From: DSSB01 sp046346845
Lineage (GTDB): Bacteria; UBA10199; DSSB01
DNA: 64,000 nt
Assembly (NCBI GenBank): GCA_046346845.1
Contig: JAXMHH010000006.1
Location: 62,001-126,000 of the forward strand
Direction of reading: 5' to 3'
Every line of letters starts with the position of its first letter. The first letter of the stretch is position 1. Made by a program: the position numbers and the translations under genes. Below, in pieces: positions 26,183 to 35,392 of this stretch. The notes under the pieces are model-generated. The model made no database searches. It had not been told where the DNA came from and saw only the letters and a list, made by a program, of their open reading frames with translations.

Positions 26183-28567
26183 ATGAAAAATCCAGTGGGG
26201 ATCCTATTCGCGATCGCCTTCCTTTCCCTCGTTTCCCACCAACCCGCCCGGGCCCAAGCTCCTCAGCTGACCTCCCCTCCCGACGTCTGGCCGCGGGAAT
26301 ACGTAGGGGCCAATGGCGGGCGCCTCTCGCTCTATCAGCCCCAGTTTGAAAAATGGACCAACTACTCGGAGATCGAGGCGCGGGTCGCGGGGGCGGTCGC
26401 CCCTCCGGGCTCCCCGGGGCCGGTGATGGGGGTATTCAAGATCACGGGTGATACCCAGTACGACCCCGCGACCCGTAAGGTACGCATTACCAATCTGCGG
26501 CTTGCCGAGATCAACTTCCCGACCTTGGACCCCAAGCTCTTGCCCGACTTGGGCAAGACCCTGCAAGAAATCTTCCCTCCCCAAGGCGTCGTCGTCTCGG
26601 TGGACCGCATCCTCGTCAGTTTGGAGCGAGATAAAGAACAGGCCAAGACCGTCGCGGTGAAAAACGATCCGCCGCCCATTTTCTTCAGCCAAAAACCGGC
26701 CATTCTCGTAAACCTCGACGGCGAGCCCATTTGGAGCCCCATCCCCGGCACCGATCTCAAGTACGCGGTCAACACCAACTGGGATCTCTTTCAAGACTCG
26801 ACCGGGGCCTTATTCCTTCGCAATGGCGACTCTTGGCTTAAATCGGCCAACCTCAACGGCCCTTGGGCTCCGGCCGGCACCCTTCCCGGCGGATTCTCCA
26901 AGCTCCCCGCGGACAACGACAACTGGAAAGACGTCTTGGCGAGCCTGCCGGGCAAGCCCATCTCCGACGGCCAAGCCCCCGTGGTCTTTGTCAGCAAGAC
27001 GCCCGCGGAATTGATCGTGACGGACGGGCCGCCGGCCTTGGCAGCCATTCCAGGCACGAAGCTCTCTTGGGTGACGAACACCACCAGCCAGCTGTTTTTC
27101 TACGCCCCGGATCAAAACTATTATTTTCTCGCCTCGGGCCGGTGGTTCAAGGGAACAGGCGGCAGCGCAACTTGGAGCTATGCGACGGACAGCCTGCCCA
27201 ACGACTTCAAACTGATCCCCGCAAACAGCCCCAAGGGTAGCGTCCTGGCCTCAGTCCCCGGCACTCGCGAGGCGGAAGAGGCCCTGATCCAGGCGGAGAT
27301 CCCGGTCAAGGCCAAGGTCAAGCGCAGCCAGGCCAAGGCCTCCGTCGCCTATGCGGGCGAGCCGAAGTTCGAGAAGATCCCTGGCACCAGCCTTCAGTAC
27401 GCGGCCAACACCTCCAGCCAGGTCATCCTGGCCAACGGCCAGTATTACCTGGTGAAGGATGGGGTCTGGTTCGTCGCGCCTTCAGCCCAAGGTCCATGGA
27501 CCGTCGCGGATCAGGTGCCGCCCGAGATCTACAGCATCCCGCCGAGCTCGCCCCTCTACAACGTCACCTATGTCAAAATCTACGAATCGGACCCCGAGTA
27601 CGTGACCACTGGCTACACGGCGGGCTATTTGGGGGCCTTCATCGTGGGGACCGCGCTGGGAGCCACTCTCGCCTACGGAACGGGATGGTATTATCCACCC
27701 TATTATTATGGTGCCTGGTATTACCCGCGCCCCTATACCTACGGGATGGCGGCCTATTACAACCCTTGGACGGGGAGTTACTGGCGCTATGGAAATTATT
27801 ACGGGCCCTACTATGGGGTCGGTTACGGGGCGGCCTACAACCCGGCGACGGGGACCTACTCCCGGGGAGCGGCGGTCTACGGCCCCTACGGCGGTTACCG
27901 CGCCGGCGCCCAGGCCTATAATCCCTGGACCAATACCTACGCGGCCACCCGGCAAGGTTCTAACGGATACGCCAATTGGGGCAGCTCGGTCGTCCAGCGC
28001 AACGACGATTGGGCCCGGACCGCGCACTACGGCAACGGCAGCAGCGGCGTCGCCGGCTACCAAACCTCGAGCGGAAACCAAGGCTTCGTCGCCAAGGATA
28101 ACGGCGACGTTTACGCGGGCCGCGACGGCAACGTCTACCGCAAGACCGACGACGGCTGGCAGAAATACGACAACGGCTCTTGGAACAACGTCGGCGGACA
28201 AAAGCAAGGCGGCCAAGGTCTTTCCAGCACCCAGGGTAACTTGCAGGCCTCGCAGGACAACAAGGGCAGCTTGCGAGAGCGCGCGCAGAATTCCGGAGTC
28301 AGCCGGGAATCGCTGCAAGGCCGGGCCGACCAGCAGGGGATCGAACGCGGTTCTTGGCAGGGCGCCTCCCGCGGCGGCTCGGATTTCTTCCAAGGCTTCG
28401 GGGATTCCGACTCGAACCGCGCGCTCGGCCAGCAGCTGAACCGCGACTCCTTGAATCGCGACCGAGGAAATCAACGCGCCATGGGCTTCCAGAATTTTCA
28501 GGGCCTGGGCGGCGGCGAATTTCGCGGAGGTGGCGGATTTCGTGGGGGTGGCGGATTCCGCCGCTAG
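26183..28567 (+). CDS. large secreted protein of the carbohydrate-binding V/XII-annotated family, Tyr/Gly/Asn-rich C-terminus
   Basis: The 794-residue protein has a signal peptide (ILFAIAFLSLVSHQPARA). About 450 residues of repeated domains follow, each with an IPGT.L.YA.NT pattern and a short tail such as GRWFKGTG or GVWFVAPS. A hydrophobic segment (YLGAFIVGTALGATLAYGTG) precedes a long Tyr/Gly/Pro/Asn-rich C-terminal region (YGAWYYPRPYTYG, NPWTGSYWRYGNYYGP) ending in Gly-rich GGGFRGGGGFRR. The repeated core is a widespread proteobacterial family often labelled carbohydrate-binding. Likely envelope-associated; biochemical role unproven. ATG 26183 has GGAG 8 nt upstream. Confidence 0.78.
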   Translation: MKNPVGILFAIAFLSLVSHQPARAQAPQLTSPPDVWPREYVGANGGRLSLYQPQFEKWTNYSEIEARVAGAVAPPGSPGPVMGVFKITGDTQYDPATRKVRITNLRLAEINFPTLDPKLLPDLGKTLQEIFPPQGVVVSVDRILVSLERDKEQAKTVAVKNDPPPIFFSQKPAILVNLDGEPIWSPIPGTDLKYAVNTNWDLFQDSTGALFLRNGDSWLKSANLNGPWAPAGTLPGGFSKLPADNDNWKDVLASLPGKPISDGQAPVVFVSKTPAELIVTDGPPALAAIPGTKLSWVTNTTSQLFFYAPDQNYYFLASGRWFKGTGGSATWSYATDSLPNDFKLIPANSPKGSVLASVPGTREAEEALIQAEIPVKAKVKRSQAKASVAYAGEPKFEKIPGTSLQYAANTSSQVILANGQYYLVKDGVWFVAPSAQGPWTVADQVPPEIYSIPPSSPLYNVTYVKIYESDPEYVTTGYTAGYLGAFIVGTALGATLAYGTGWYYPPYYYGAWYYPRPYTYGMAAYYNPWTGSYWRYGNYYGPYYGVGYGAAYNPATGTYSRGAAVYGPYGGYRAGAQAYNPWTNTYAATRQGSNGYANWGSSVVQRNDDWARTAHYGNGSSGVAGYQTSSGNQGFVAKDNGDVYAGRDGNVYRKTDDGWQKYDNGSWNNVGGQKQGGQGLSSTQGNLQASQDNKGSLRERAQNSGVSRESLQGRADQQGIERGSWQGASRGGSDFFQGFGDSDSNRALGQQLNRDSLNRDRGNQRAMGFQNFQGLGGGEFRGGGGFRGGGGFRR

Positions 28568-28663
28568 GGTCCCCCCATTTCCCCGGAATTTGCCCCTTTA
28601 TTTTATGCCCCTGGCCCCCTAAACTATGTTTATCGTCTTTAACGGGGTTCCAGAGGGGGGCAT

Positions 28664-29095
28664 ATGCGACGGGTCGGAATTTTTGCGTTCTTCATCTTCA
28701 GCTTAATGTTGTTTTCGGATAAGGGTCATTCCCAGGCAGTGGAGTTTTTCAGTCAACGGCCCGTAACCCTCAGCGTCACCACCCTCCAGCCAGGAGCCAT
28801 CGCCACCCGCTCCCTCAACGTAGAATCCGTCAAGCGGGCCATCACGCGCTTCATGGGCGACGAAAAGAAGGCCCAGATATTCTTGCTGCAGAAATTCCTC
28901 ACCGACGCCAAATCCAAGGTACAAATGCAGATCAAAGTCGAAGAGGACATCTTCGAGATCAACAATGGTGTCCCCCAGCAACCCGACACCTTGTATTGGA
29001 CCATCCGTCTCAGTTCGGACGCCAAGGTCCAAGCCCTCTTGAATATCATCGACAATGTAGCGCTCCTTCAGGGCCCCGGAAAAAAGGACGGATGA
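28664..29095 (+). CDS. secreted protein, unknown function
   Basis: A signal peptide (FAFFIFSLMLFSDKGHSQA) precedes a 120-residue basic, mixed alpha/beta domain (VKRAITRFMGDEKKAQIFLLQ, VQMQIKVEEDIFEI, LYWTIRLSSDAKVQALLNIID). No cysteines. GAGGGGGG is close before the ATG. No family recognised. Confidence 0.7.
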   Translation: MRRVGIFAFFIFSLMLFSDKGHSQAVEFFSQRPVTLSVTTLQPGAIATRSLNVESVKRAITRFMGDEKKAQIFLLQKFLTDAKSKVQMQIKVEEDIFEINNGVPQQPDTLYWTIRLSSDAKVQALLNIIDNVALLQGPGKKDG

Positions 29096-29313
29096 AAAAT
29101 ATCTACTAAGGCTGGGGGACGAATTCATTTCAGGATCCGCCTGCGTCTCCCTTCCGCAGAGTCGCTTTAATAATCCACCGCATCGAAAACAGAAAAAAAA
29201 CGCAAAGATTTCCTGGCGGTCCGGCATTTTTCCATCTTTTGTGTCGGGACCCGCCTGGTGACGTCCCATAGGGGCATTGAAGGCAATGAAACCCATCACG
29301 GGAGGCTCGCACG

Positions 29314-30465
29314 ATGAATATTTATAAAAAAATACCGTACAAATTATTGAGTTTATTGGCTCTGACAACACTGGCGGCTTGCAGCGGCGGTGGCACCGGA
29401 ACCCTCTCCCTTGGCCTTACTGACGCTCCGACCGAAGCCTATTCCGCAGTCTACGTCACCATCAGCGAAATCCAAGTACACCGCAACGGGCCGGGTTCTG
29501 ACGATGCCGGCGGCTGGCAGACCGTGGCCAAGCCAAACCGAACCTACAATTTGTTGGATCTCAGCAACGGCGTCGTCGAGGGCCTGGGCGAAGGACCGCT
29601 GGAGGCGGGCACCTACTCCCAAGTTCGTTTGATCATCGGCGCCACCCCGGACGGATCTCCCAACCTCCTCTGCCGCAGCCATCCCTTCGCGAATTACGTC
29701 ATCGATGCCGACGATTTGGAGCTCCACGAATTGAAAGTGCCCAGCGGAGAGCAGACAGGGCTTAAAATCGTGTGTGCCGGCAAGTGCGACATCGCGGAAA
29801 ACCGGACCACCGAGCTTGTCCTGGATTTCGACGCGGCCGCCTCAGTGGTGGTGGCGGGCAATAGCGGAAATTACAACCTCAAGCCCACGATCAAGCTGCT
29901 TGACACCGCGGCTTTCACGCTGGTGACCGGCCGGGTGACTCGCAACGCCGACGGGAGCGGAGTCGGGGGCGTGATGGTCAGCGCGCAAAGCTACGATCCG
30001 GCCGCGGCCAATCCCCAGGACGCGGTCGTCCTCCGGACGGCCACGCTCACGGACACCAACGGCGATTACCAACTTTTCCTCAAGCCCGGCGATTACAACC
30101 TGGTCGCCGCCGCCGTCGGGTTCAACACGGCGGCAGTCAATTTCGCCGCCCTTCCCGGACAAACCCCTTCGCAGGACTTCGCCCTGTCGGCCGCGCCTGC
30201 CGGAATCCTTGCGGGGACCGTGACGATCACCGGTGCAGACGCGCAGACCTTCGCCCGGCTCAGCATTCGCCAAGGCTTGGAGGTGGCCGGCCTTCCCGAG
30301 CTGGTGGAGGTCGACCCTGTGGATACCCAGAACGGCTCTCCTTATTCGACCGAGTTGAGCGCGGGCGACTACGAGGTGCTTGCCTCGACCTGCGGCCTTC
30401 CGCCGCAAACGACCGACCTCAGCGTCGGAGCCGGAGCGACGACCTCTCTAGACGTCCATTTCTAG
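29314..30465 (+). CDS. DUF4382 domain lipoprotein with carboxypeptidase-regulatory-like domain
   Basis: The lipobox LAAC (residues 20-23) is followed by GTLSLGLTDAPTEAYSAVYVTISEIQVH, the start of the DUF4382 beta domain (to about residue 200). A carboxypeptidase-regulatory-like beta domain follows (VTGRVTRNADGSGVGGVMVSA to about 290), then a last beta domain. Outer-membrane or periplasmic lipoprotein. GGGAGG precedes the ATG; a strong terminator follows the stop by about 30 nt, so it is probably a single-gene unit. Confidence 0.85.
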   Translation: MNIYKKIPYKLLSLLALTTLAACSGGGTGTLSLGLTDAPTEAYSAVYVTISEIQVHRNGPGSDDAGGWQTVAKPNRTYNLLDLSNGVVEGLGEGPLEAGTYSQVRLIIGATPDGSPNLLCRSHPFANYVIDADDLELHELKVPSGEQTGLKIVCAGKCDIAENRTTELVLDFDAAASVVVAGNSGNYNLKPTIKLLDTAAFTLVTGRVTRNADGSGVGGVMVSAQSYDPAAANPQDAVVLRTATLTDTNGDYQLFLKPGDYNLVAAAVGFNTAAVNFAALPGQTPSQDFALSAAPAGILAGTVTITGADAQTFARLSIRQGLEVAGLPELVEVDPVDTQNGSPYSTELSAGDYEVLASTCGLPPQTTDLSVGAGATTSLDVHF

Positions 30466-30493
30466 GAGAGTTTCATCTTCGACCCAAAGGGGA

Positions 30494-30521
30494 GGCCCGA
30501 GCCATTCGCTCGGGCCTTTTT
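30494..30521 (+). terminator. intrinsic terminator after the DUF4382 lipoprotein gene
   Basis: GGCCCGAGC and GCTCGGGCC form a 9-bp perfect stem with a 5-nt loop and are followed by five T residues. Confidence 0.85.
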
Positions 30522-30550
30522 CTAGAAACCTCCTTTCTGGGTACTCGTCT

Positions 30551-32368
30551 TCAATCCCCGCTCGCATTGAGGGTGCCGGAGATCGACTCCGTCTTGACGC
30601 GGAAGACCCCCGGCGGCGAGGGCTCCTCGGTCTGTTCCTTGACGTAGGCCGGCAAACGGTCCTCCTCCAACTCAGTCTCGGCGATTTTTCGATTTTCCGC
30701 ATCCCGGGAGCAGAGGAGGATGATGGCATACATCGAGGAGAGGGCCTCGTCCTGGAGGTGGAAGACCCGGAGGGGCTTGGTTCCATCCAACAAGGCGCGC
30801 TCCATGGCCGCGTTCGGTTCCGCTTCCCCGGCGTACTGGATGAGACCGGCCAACAGGGGGCTGCCCTGGTCCGCCAGCTCCTTGGCGCTGGCCTTCAGCT
30901 CATCGGAACCATTGGCCTGGATCTGAGCCAGGGCCTCCTTGACGGAAGAAGCCTCCCCCCGATGGATCTTTCCCTCGACCGCATCGACGAGATCCAGCCG
31001 CTTCGCCGTTTCGGCGTTGATATCGTCGAACTTCGAGCTGTCGGAACCGACCAGAGCCTTCACCCCATAGCCGACCGATCGCCAGGCCACTGCCCAAGTG
31101 CCCGTGTACTCCTCGACCAGGGCCGCACGCGCCTTTTGGATTTCTCCCCTCAACAGGGCGAGGATCGCCAGGTTGGCCCGGCGCATGTGGTTATTGCCAT
31201 CGAGGCTGAGGATTCGATGGGCCTCCAGCAGCCCTTCGGGAAGGCTATCAAAGTAGTTTTGAATTTTATCCGCAATCTCATTATTCTGCTGAACCTTAAT
31301 ATTCGCCTCGCCGTCCCTGTTTTCACGGAAGAGCGCCTGGGCTTCCAAACCCAATTTTTTCATGTTCTCGGCCAAGGACCTCACCTCCCCCATTTCCTTT
31401 AAGAACCGATCTCGTCCCTTGGCTTCGTCCCCGCCCCCGTACTGCTTAAACCCGTTGCCGCGAACGGCCTCGAGAAAAGGCAGCGCCTCCTGCAGCTTGC
31501 CTTGCGCCAGCAGGCGGCTGGACTCGAAGAGCGGCGCGTATCTACTGATATTTTCGTCCGGATCGGCCTTAGCGAAGTCGGCCAGGACGCCATAGCTCTC
31601 GGTGATGAGCTTGGGAATCTCCTGGTAGACCATTGCCGCCAGTTTTGGATTGGAGATTGGCAATTGGGTCATCAGGGACATCTCATGGAGATTGGCCATC
31701 ATCTCCCGCAACACCTTCATTTTTTTCTCGACTGGTTCCGAATGGAGGGCGCGCAGGTCTTCCCCGAGTTTTTTCAGGCTCTCGAGCTGTTCGCCGGAAG
31801 TGCTTGCCAATACGATGGCCTGATCCATCCTTGAGGTAGCGATTAGAGAGGCAGCCGCGACCTGGGCCTGTTTCAACTCCTGCGGCTGGAGGGTTTTCGC
31901 CTTCTTCTCCAGCTCCGACAGGATCAACTGGCCAAGCTGGATCCGGGTCCCGCGCTTGGAGACGTCCTCTGGGCGGTTTTCCAGGTAGAGCGAGAGGTAA
32001 TCGTAGGCGGTCAAGGGATCGCCGTTCTCGTAGCAGACCTCGGCCAAGCGCAAGGTCACCGGCGCATGGTTGGGATCCGCCTGGAAGGCCTTTTCATAGG
32101 CAGCCTGGGCGTTTTTGAAGTCCTGTTTCTCGTAAAATTTGTCGCCTTGAGCTGCGAAGGTCTTCGCCTTTTCCTGGTCGACTTTTTTGAGATCGATCTT
32201 TCCGAACAGGGGATGGCCCAAGGGGCCGCCCGCCCCCGGCGCGGTGGGCTTTCCCTGGACATACTTATCCGGACCCTGAGCGTTGGGAGGAGACGCCTCG
32301 GGATCAGGTTGTCCGGGAAGAACGGGGGTCGCTGGCGCGGCAGAGCCGACGGCTTTTGGTGGTGTCAT
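30551..32368 (-). CDS. cytoplasmic TPR-repeat protein
   Basis: About 605 residues without signal peptide. A Pro/Ala/Gly-rich N-terminus of 55 residues leads into TPR-like helices (GDKFYEKQDFKNAQAAYEKAFQADPNHAPVTLRLAEVCYENGD) and then a long all-helical region. ATG 32368 is chosen because AAGGAGATTATCG precedes it; the frame is open to 32479 but without a comparable site. No catalytic motif is seen. It may be a scaffold protein; partners unknown. Confidence 0.8.
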   Translation of the reverse strand: MTPPKAVGSAAPATPVLPGQPDPEASPPNAQGPDKYVQGKPTAPGAGGPLGHPLFGKIDLKKVDQEKAKTFAAQGDKFYEKQDFKNAQAAYEKAFQADPNHAPVTLRLAEVCYENGDPLTAYDYLSLYLENRPEDVSKRGTRIQLGQLILSELEKKAKTLQPQELKQAQVAAASLIATSRMDQAIVLASTSGEQLESLKKLGEDLRALHSEPVEKKMKVLREMMANLHEMSLMTQLPISNPKLAAMVYQEIPKLITESYGVLADFAKADPDENISRYAPLFESSRLLAQGKLQEALPFLEAVRGNGFKQYGGGDEAKGRDRFLKEMGEVRSLAENMKKLGLEAQALFRENRDGEANIKVQQNNEIADKIQNYFDSLPEGLLEAHRILSLDGNNHMRRANLAILALLRGEIQKARAALVEEYTGTWAVAWRSVGYGVKALVGSDSSKFDDINAETAKRLDLVDAVEGKIHRGEASSVKEALAQIQANGSDELKASAKELADQGSPLLAGLIQYAGEAEPNAAMERALLDGTKPLRVFHLQDEALSSMYAIILLCSRDAENRKIAETELEEDRLPAYVKEQTEEPSPPGVFRVKTESISGTLNASGD

Positions 32369-32651
32369 CGATAATCTCCTTGCATCCTTCGTTTTTGTCG
32401 ACGGAGGGCACACACCGAAAGGAAAGCGCGCGCCCCCAACACTTCGGAAAAAGTGCAAGGGGGGTGCCAGCGAAGACAACCCACATGACTAGACGATTTT
32501 ATTGAAGAATTTACTCTCGCTTCTGAACTACGGCGGGAAATTTGGCCGTTTTTGCTGAACAGGAATCACAAAACTAGAAAGATGAAAAGCGGCGGGCGAA
32601 TCCGAAACTCCTCCCCGGGGCGCCTTCGATAAATGCCCAGGAGGGGGAAAT

Positions 32652-34358
32652 ATGGGGAAACTCCACTACGCGTTCGCCGCTGCTTGCCTTTCACTCTTTA
32701 GCCTTGCCTCCGCGCCGCTCCTCGCGGGCGACCTGTTCGTCGCCCTGGAGGCCCATCAGCCGGGAAACTTCGTCTCCGCCAATCCGCCCGCCGTCGGTAC
32801 CGTGGAGACACGGCCCTGGGTCGCCGATTGGGAGACCTTTCTGCTGATCGACGAAGACATCCTGCTGAATGAGGATGCCGGCCGGCTCCGACACGGGGAT
32901 CGCGTCTTGCTCATGACCTTTCACGACACTTACCTCACGGCCCTCTACGACAATACGCCTCCTCCCGCCACGCCCCGCCCCGCGGAACTGAGAAGTTTCC
33001 AGAGCGTTCCGCAGGGTTGGGAGGTCTTCGTGATTGAAAAACAGAATATCGGTCCGGGGGGAGACACGGAGATCCGCGACGGAGACCAGGTCGCCTTCAA
33101 GGCCTTCAAAGACATCGGCTCGAAGGCCTTTGACCAGTTTTTGCCCAGCGAGGCCACTTATATCTCGGCTCCAAATGGGGGTGCCCCGGGCAATCCACTG
33201 ATGGCCGACGCCTCGACCGCGGGAGGTAACGAGACCTTCACCCTGAAGGTCCTCGGCCAAGTCGATATCCCTACGATGACAAAATTAAGCTCGCCGCTGC
33301 CGGCGACGAACCTCTTCAAGGCAGGCAATTACGTCGACCTCGACCGGCGGGAAAAGATGAAGCAGGATTGGCTGGGCGGAGATCAGACCTACGACAATCA
33401 CACCGGGATCGATTTCGGCGACAATAACACCTTTTCGGAAATGGACTTGGGCGGACACGAGGTCGTGGCCGCGGCCCCCGGGAAGGTCGTGTTCGTGGAG
33501 GATTCCAACGAAGACCGTTGCCATAGCGAATCGGACGCAACCGTCTGCCCCGGAACCAGCGAGAAAAAGGCGAATACGGTGGTCATCCGCCAGGAGGACG
33601 GAAACTACGCGCTATACGTCCACCTGATGCGGAACAGCGTGAAGCTCAAGGTCGGGGACGAGGTCCAATGCGGGGACTTCGTCGGCAAGATGGGCAGCGC
33701 CGGGGATTCTTCCGCCCCCCATCTTCATTTCGAGATCCGCCGCCCCTACCGTCCCAATTTCAAGGACCTGCATCCGGACTCGATCGATGCCTCCTTCTGG
33801 AACCAAAGCCGGGTCTTGGACCCTTACCAGGGCGGGGCCTGGCAGGAATTGGACAAGCGTCGTTTCCCGAAGGTGACTTGCAAGTTCAAGGAGAACTTGC
33901 CTAAAGCCGCCCGCGGAAACTGGCTATCCATCCGGGCGGCCGCGTGGGGGCGCGGCGAATACGACTCCTGCGCGAACCGGGAACGTTGCCGCCCCGGCCT
34001 CTTTTGCAGCAGCGCCGGGATTTGCGAGCGGCCGCGGAATCTTGGCGAGAACTGCGGTGGACCGGACATTTGCGAGGCCGGGCTATTTTGCCAGGACGGA
34101 GGCTGCAGGCGCGTGGGCGTGGGTCCGCACGGCGACTGCGACGCGGACCGGCTCTGCGGCCCGGGCCTGGACTGCCAAGCCGGCCATTGCGAATGGCCCG
34201 CCCCGCCGGCCGCCCTCGCGCCCTCCTGCACCCAGCAATGCCCGGTATTTCCTCACCCGAACAACTGCTTCCTGGACGCCGAGGGACAATGCAAGCGCGA
34301 GGTCATTGAGAATTGGCACCAGGTCAGGGTGGACTGCGACCTGATCTGTCTGCCTTGA
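32652..34358 (+). CDS. secreted M23 (LytM) family metallopeptidase with cysteine-rich C-terminus
   Basis: A signal peptide (AFAAACLSLFSLASAPLLAG) leads into an N-terminal beta domain of about 200 residues. The M23 domain has the zinc ligands H250 and D254 in NHTGIDFGD and HLH (H357, H359) in PHLHFEIRRPY, with YALYVHLM between. From about 430 on there are some 20 cysteines in units such as NRERCRPGLFCSSAGICE and CEAGLFCQDGGC, resembling Dickkopf/EB-type disulphide modules. M23 enzymes cut peptidoglycan cross-links or elastin-like substrates. The Cys tail is unusual and may bind ligands. Confidence 0.9.
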   Translation: MGKLHYAFAAACLSLFSLASAPLLAGDLFVALEAHQPGNFVSANPPAVGTVETRPWVADWETFLLIDEDILLNEDAGRLRHGDRVLLMTFHDTYLTALYDNTPPPATPRPAELRSFQSVPQGWEVFVIEKQNIGPGGDTEIRDGDQVAFKAFKDIGSKAFDQFLPSEATYISAPNGGAPGNPLMADASTAGGNETFTLKVLGQVDIPTMTKLSSPLPATNLFKAGNYVDLDRREKMKQDWLGGDQTYDNHTGIDFGDNNTFSEMDLGGHEVVAAAPGKVVFVEDSNEDRCHSESDATVCPGTSEKKANTVVIRQEDGNYALYVHLMRNSVKLKVGDEVQCGDFVGKMGSAGDSSAPHLHFEIRRPYRPNFKDLHPDSIDASFWNQSRVLDPYQGGAWQELDKRRFPKVTCKFKENLPKAARGNWLSIRAAAWGRGEYDSCANRERCRPGLFCSSAGICERPRNLGENCGGPDICEAGLFCQDGGCRRVGVGPHGDCDADRLCGPGLDCQAGHCEWPAPPAALAPSCTQQCPVFPHPNNCFLDAEGQCKREVIENWHQVRVDCDLICLP

Positions 34359-34461
34359 TCAGGGCGGCCCAGCGGACACTCCCGAAAGATCCGGAAAGTC
34401 TTACTTCCCTCGCCCGTCCTTTGCCTTTATATTATCGAAAATCTCAGCGAAAGGGAGCAAG

Positions 34462-34947
34462 ATGCCGAACACGAAACGGATCCCGATCATCCTCGGGCTA
34501 ATCGCCCTGATTATCCCCGCTATGAGCTGCAGGCGCTCCGGGACCCCTGGTTCGCAACAGACCTCCAAGCCCGCTCCCGCCGATTCCGCCAAACCCGCGG
34601 CGACGCCCACCCCCACTCCCGTGCCCAATGCGCCGGTTGTCGGCAAGGCCTTTCACATTTCGGGCCACATCGATGACGCGGCACAAGAAGGCGACGTCTG
34701 CGATGTGAGCGTCACCTTTACGGTGCCGGGGACCCTGAAGTTTGAGTTCACCCCCACGAGCGCGAGAAAGGGCAACTACACCTATTCCGGGCCCTTCAAC
34801 GCGACCGGCTCCGGGCCCTATGAGATTTTCGAAAACGGGAAGATGCTGGTCAGCGGCACCGGTTGCATCATGGGGAAGTGCGCTACCTATTCGCACGATT
34901 GGAAGGCTGAGCCGATCGATCCCGCGAAATGCGGCAAAGCAAAGTAG
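34462..34947 (+). CDS. lipoprotein, unknown function
   Basis: The signal peptide ends in a lipobox-like sequence MSC (PAMSCRRSG). A Pro/Thr/Ala spacer follows (PTPTPVPNAP), then a beta-rich domain with paired cysteines (GDVCDVS, GTGCIMGKCATYS). AAAGGGAGC precedes the ATG. Architecture is the same as in the lipoprotein at 16302-16856, but the domains are not obviously homologous. Confidence 0.7.
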   Translation: MPNTKRIPIILGLIALIIPAMSCRRSGTPGSQQTSKPAPADSAKPAATPTPTPVPNAPVVGKAFHISGHIDDAAQEGDVCDVSVTFTVPGTLKFEFTPTSARKGNYTYSGPFNATGSGPYEIFENGKMLVSGTGCIMGKCATYSHDWKAEPIDPAKCGKAK

Positions 34948-34992
34948 CAAATAAAACAAAGCCGCAGGCAGAAGAAAAATCCGGCAAAAGTT

Positions 34993-35025
34993 AAAAAAAA
35001 ATCCCCTCCCTTATCGGGAGGGGAT
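34993..35025 (-). terminator. intrinsic terminator for the 35042-35284 gene
   Basis: ATCCCCTCCC (35001-35010) and GGGAGGGGAT (35016-35025) form a 10-bp stem with a 5-nt loop. On the minus strand the stem is followed by eight T residues (A run at 34993-35000), placing it 17 nt after the stop of the minus-strand gene. Confidence 0.85.
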
Positions 35026-35041
35026 GTCGTTTGGAAATCGC

Positions 35042-35284
35042 TTATTTGCTTTGGCTGTCCAGCTTCTTTTCGATCTTTTCCTCGATTTTCTGGTCGATCA
35101 TTTGCTTACAGGGCTCTGACAAGTTCCGGTAATTGTTCTTCAGGCATTCCTTGATCTTGTCTTCGTTCAATCCGGCATCCGGACAGTACTTCTTTCGGTC
35201 CTCCCGGCATTCCCCCAAGGCAAAACTCAAAGACGGAAGGGCAAGGGAGAAAAGCGCCGTCGCCAGAACGATTTTTTTGAGCAT
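35042..35284 (-). CDS. small secreted protein with GLG1-type Cys-rich repeat
   Basis: Eighty residues: a signal peptide (ATALFSLALPSLSFA) and a single module with the spacing CREDRKKYCPD...IKECLKNNYRNLSEPCK, which matches the Golgi-apparatus-protein-1 (GLG1) Cys-rich repeat found in small periplasmic proteins of proteobacteria. The tail is a charged helix (IEEKIEKKLDSQ). GGAGGATCT precedes the ATG. Confidence 0.8.
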   Translation of the reverse strand: MLKKIVLATALFSLALPSLSFALGECREDRKKYCPDAGLNEDKIKECLKNNYRNLSEPCKQMIDQKIEEKIEKKLDSQSK

Positions 35285-35392
35285 AGATCCTCCAAAGGTG
35301 TTGATATTTCCACCATCATTCTACGTTTCCGGAAAAACCTCAAGCTTCCAAATACTACCCATCGGGCTGATGGCCCGCGAGCGGCTTGTTTC

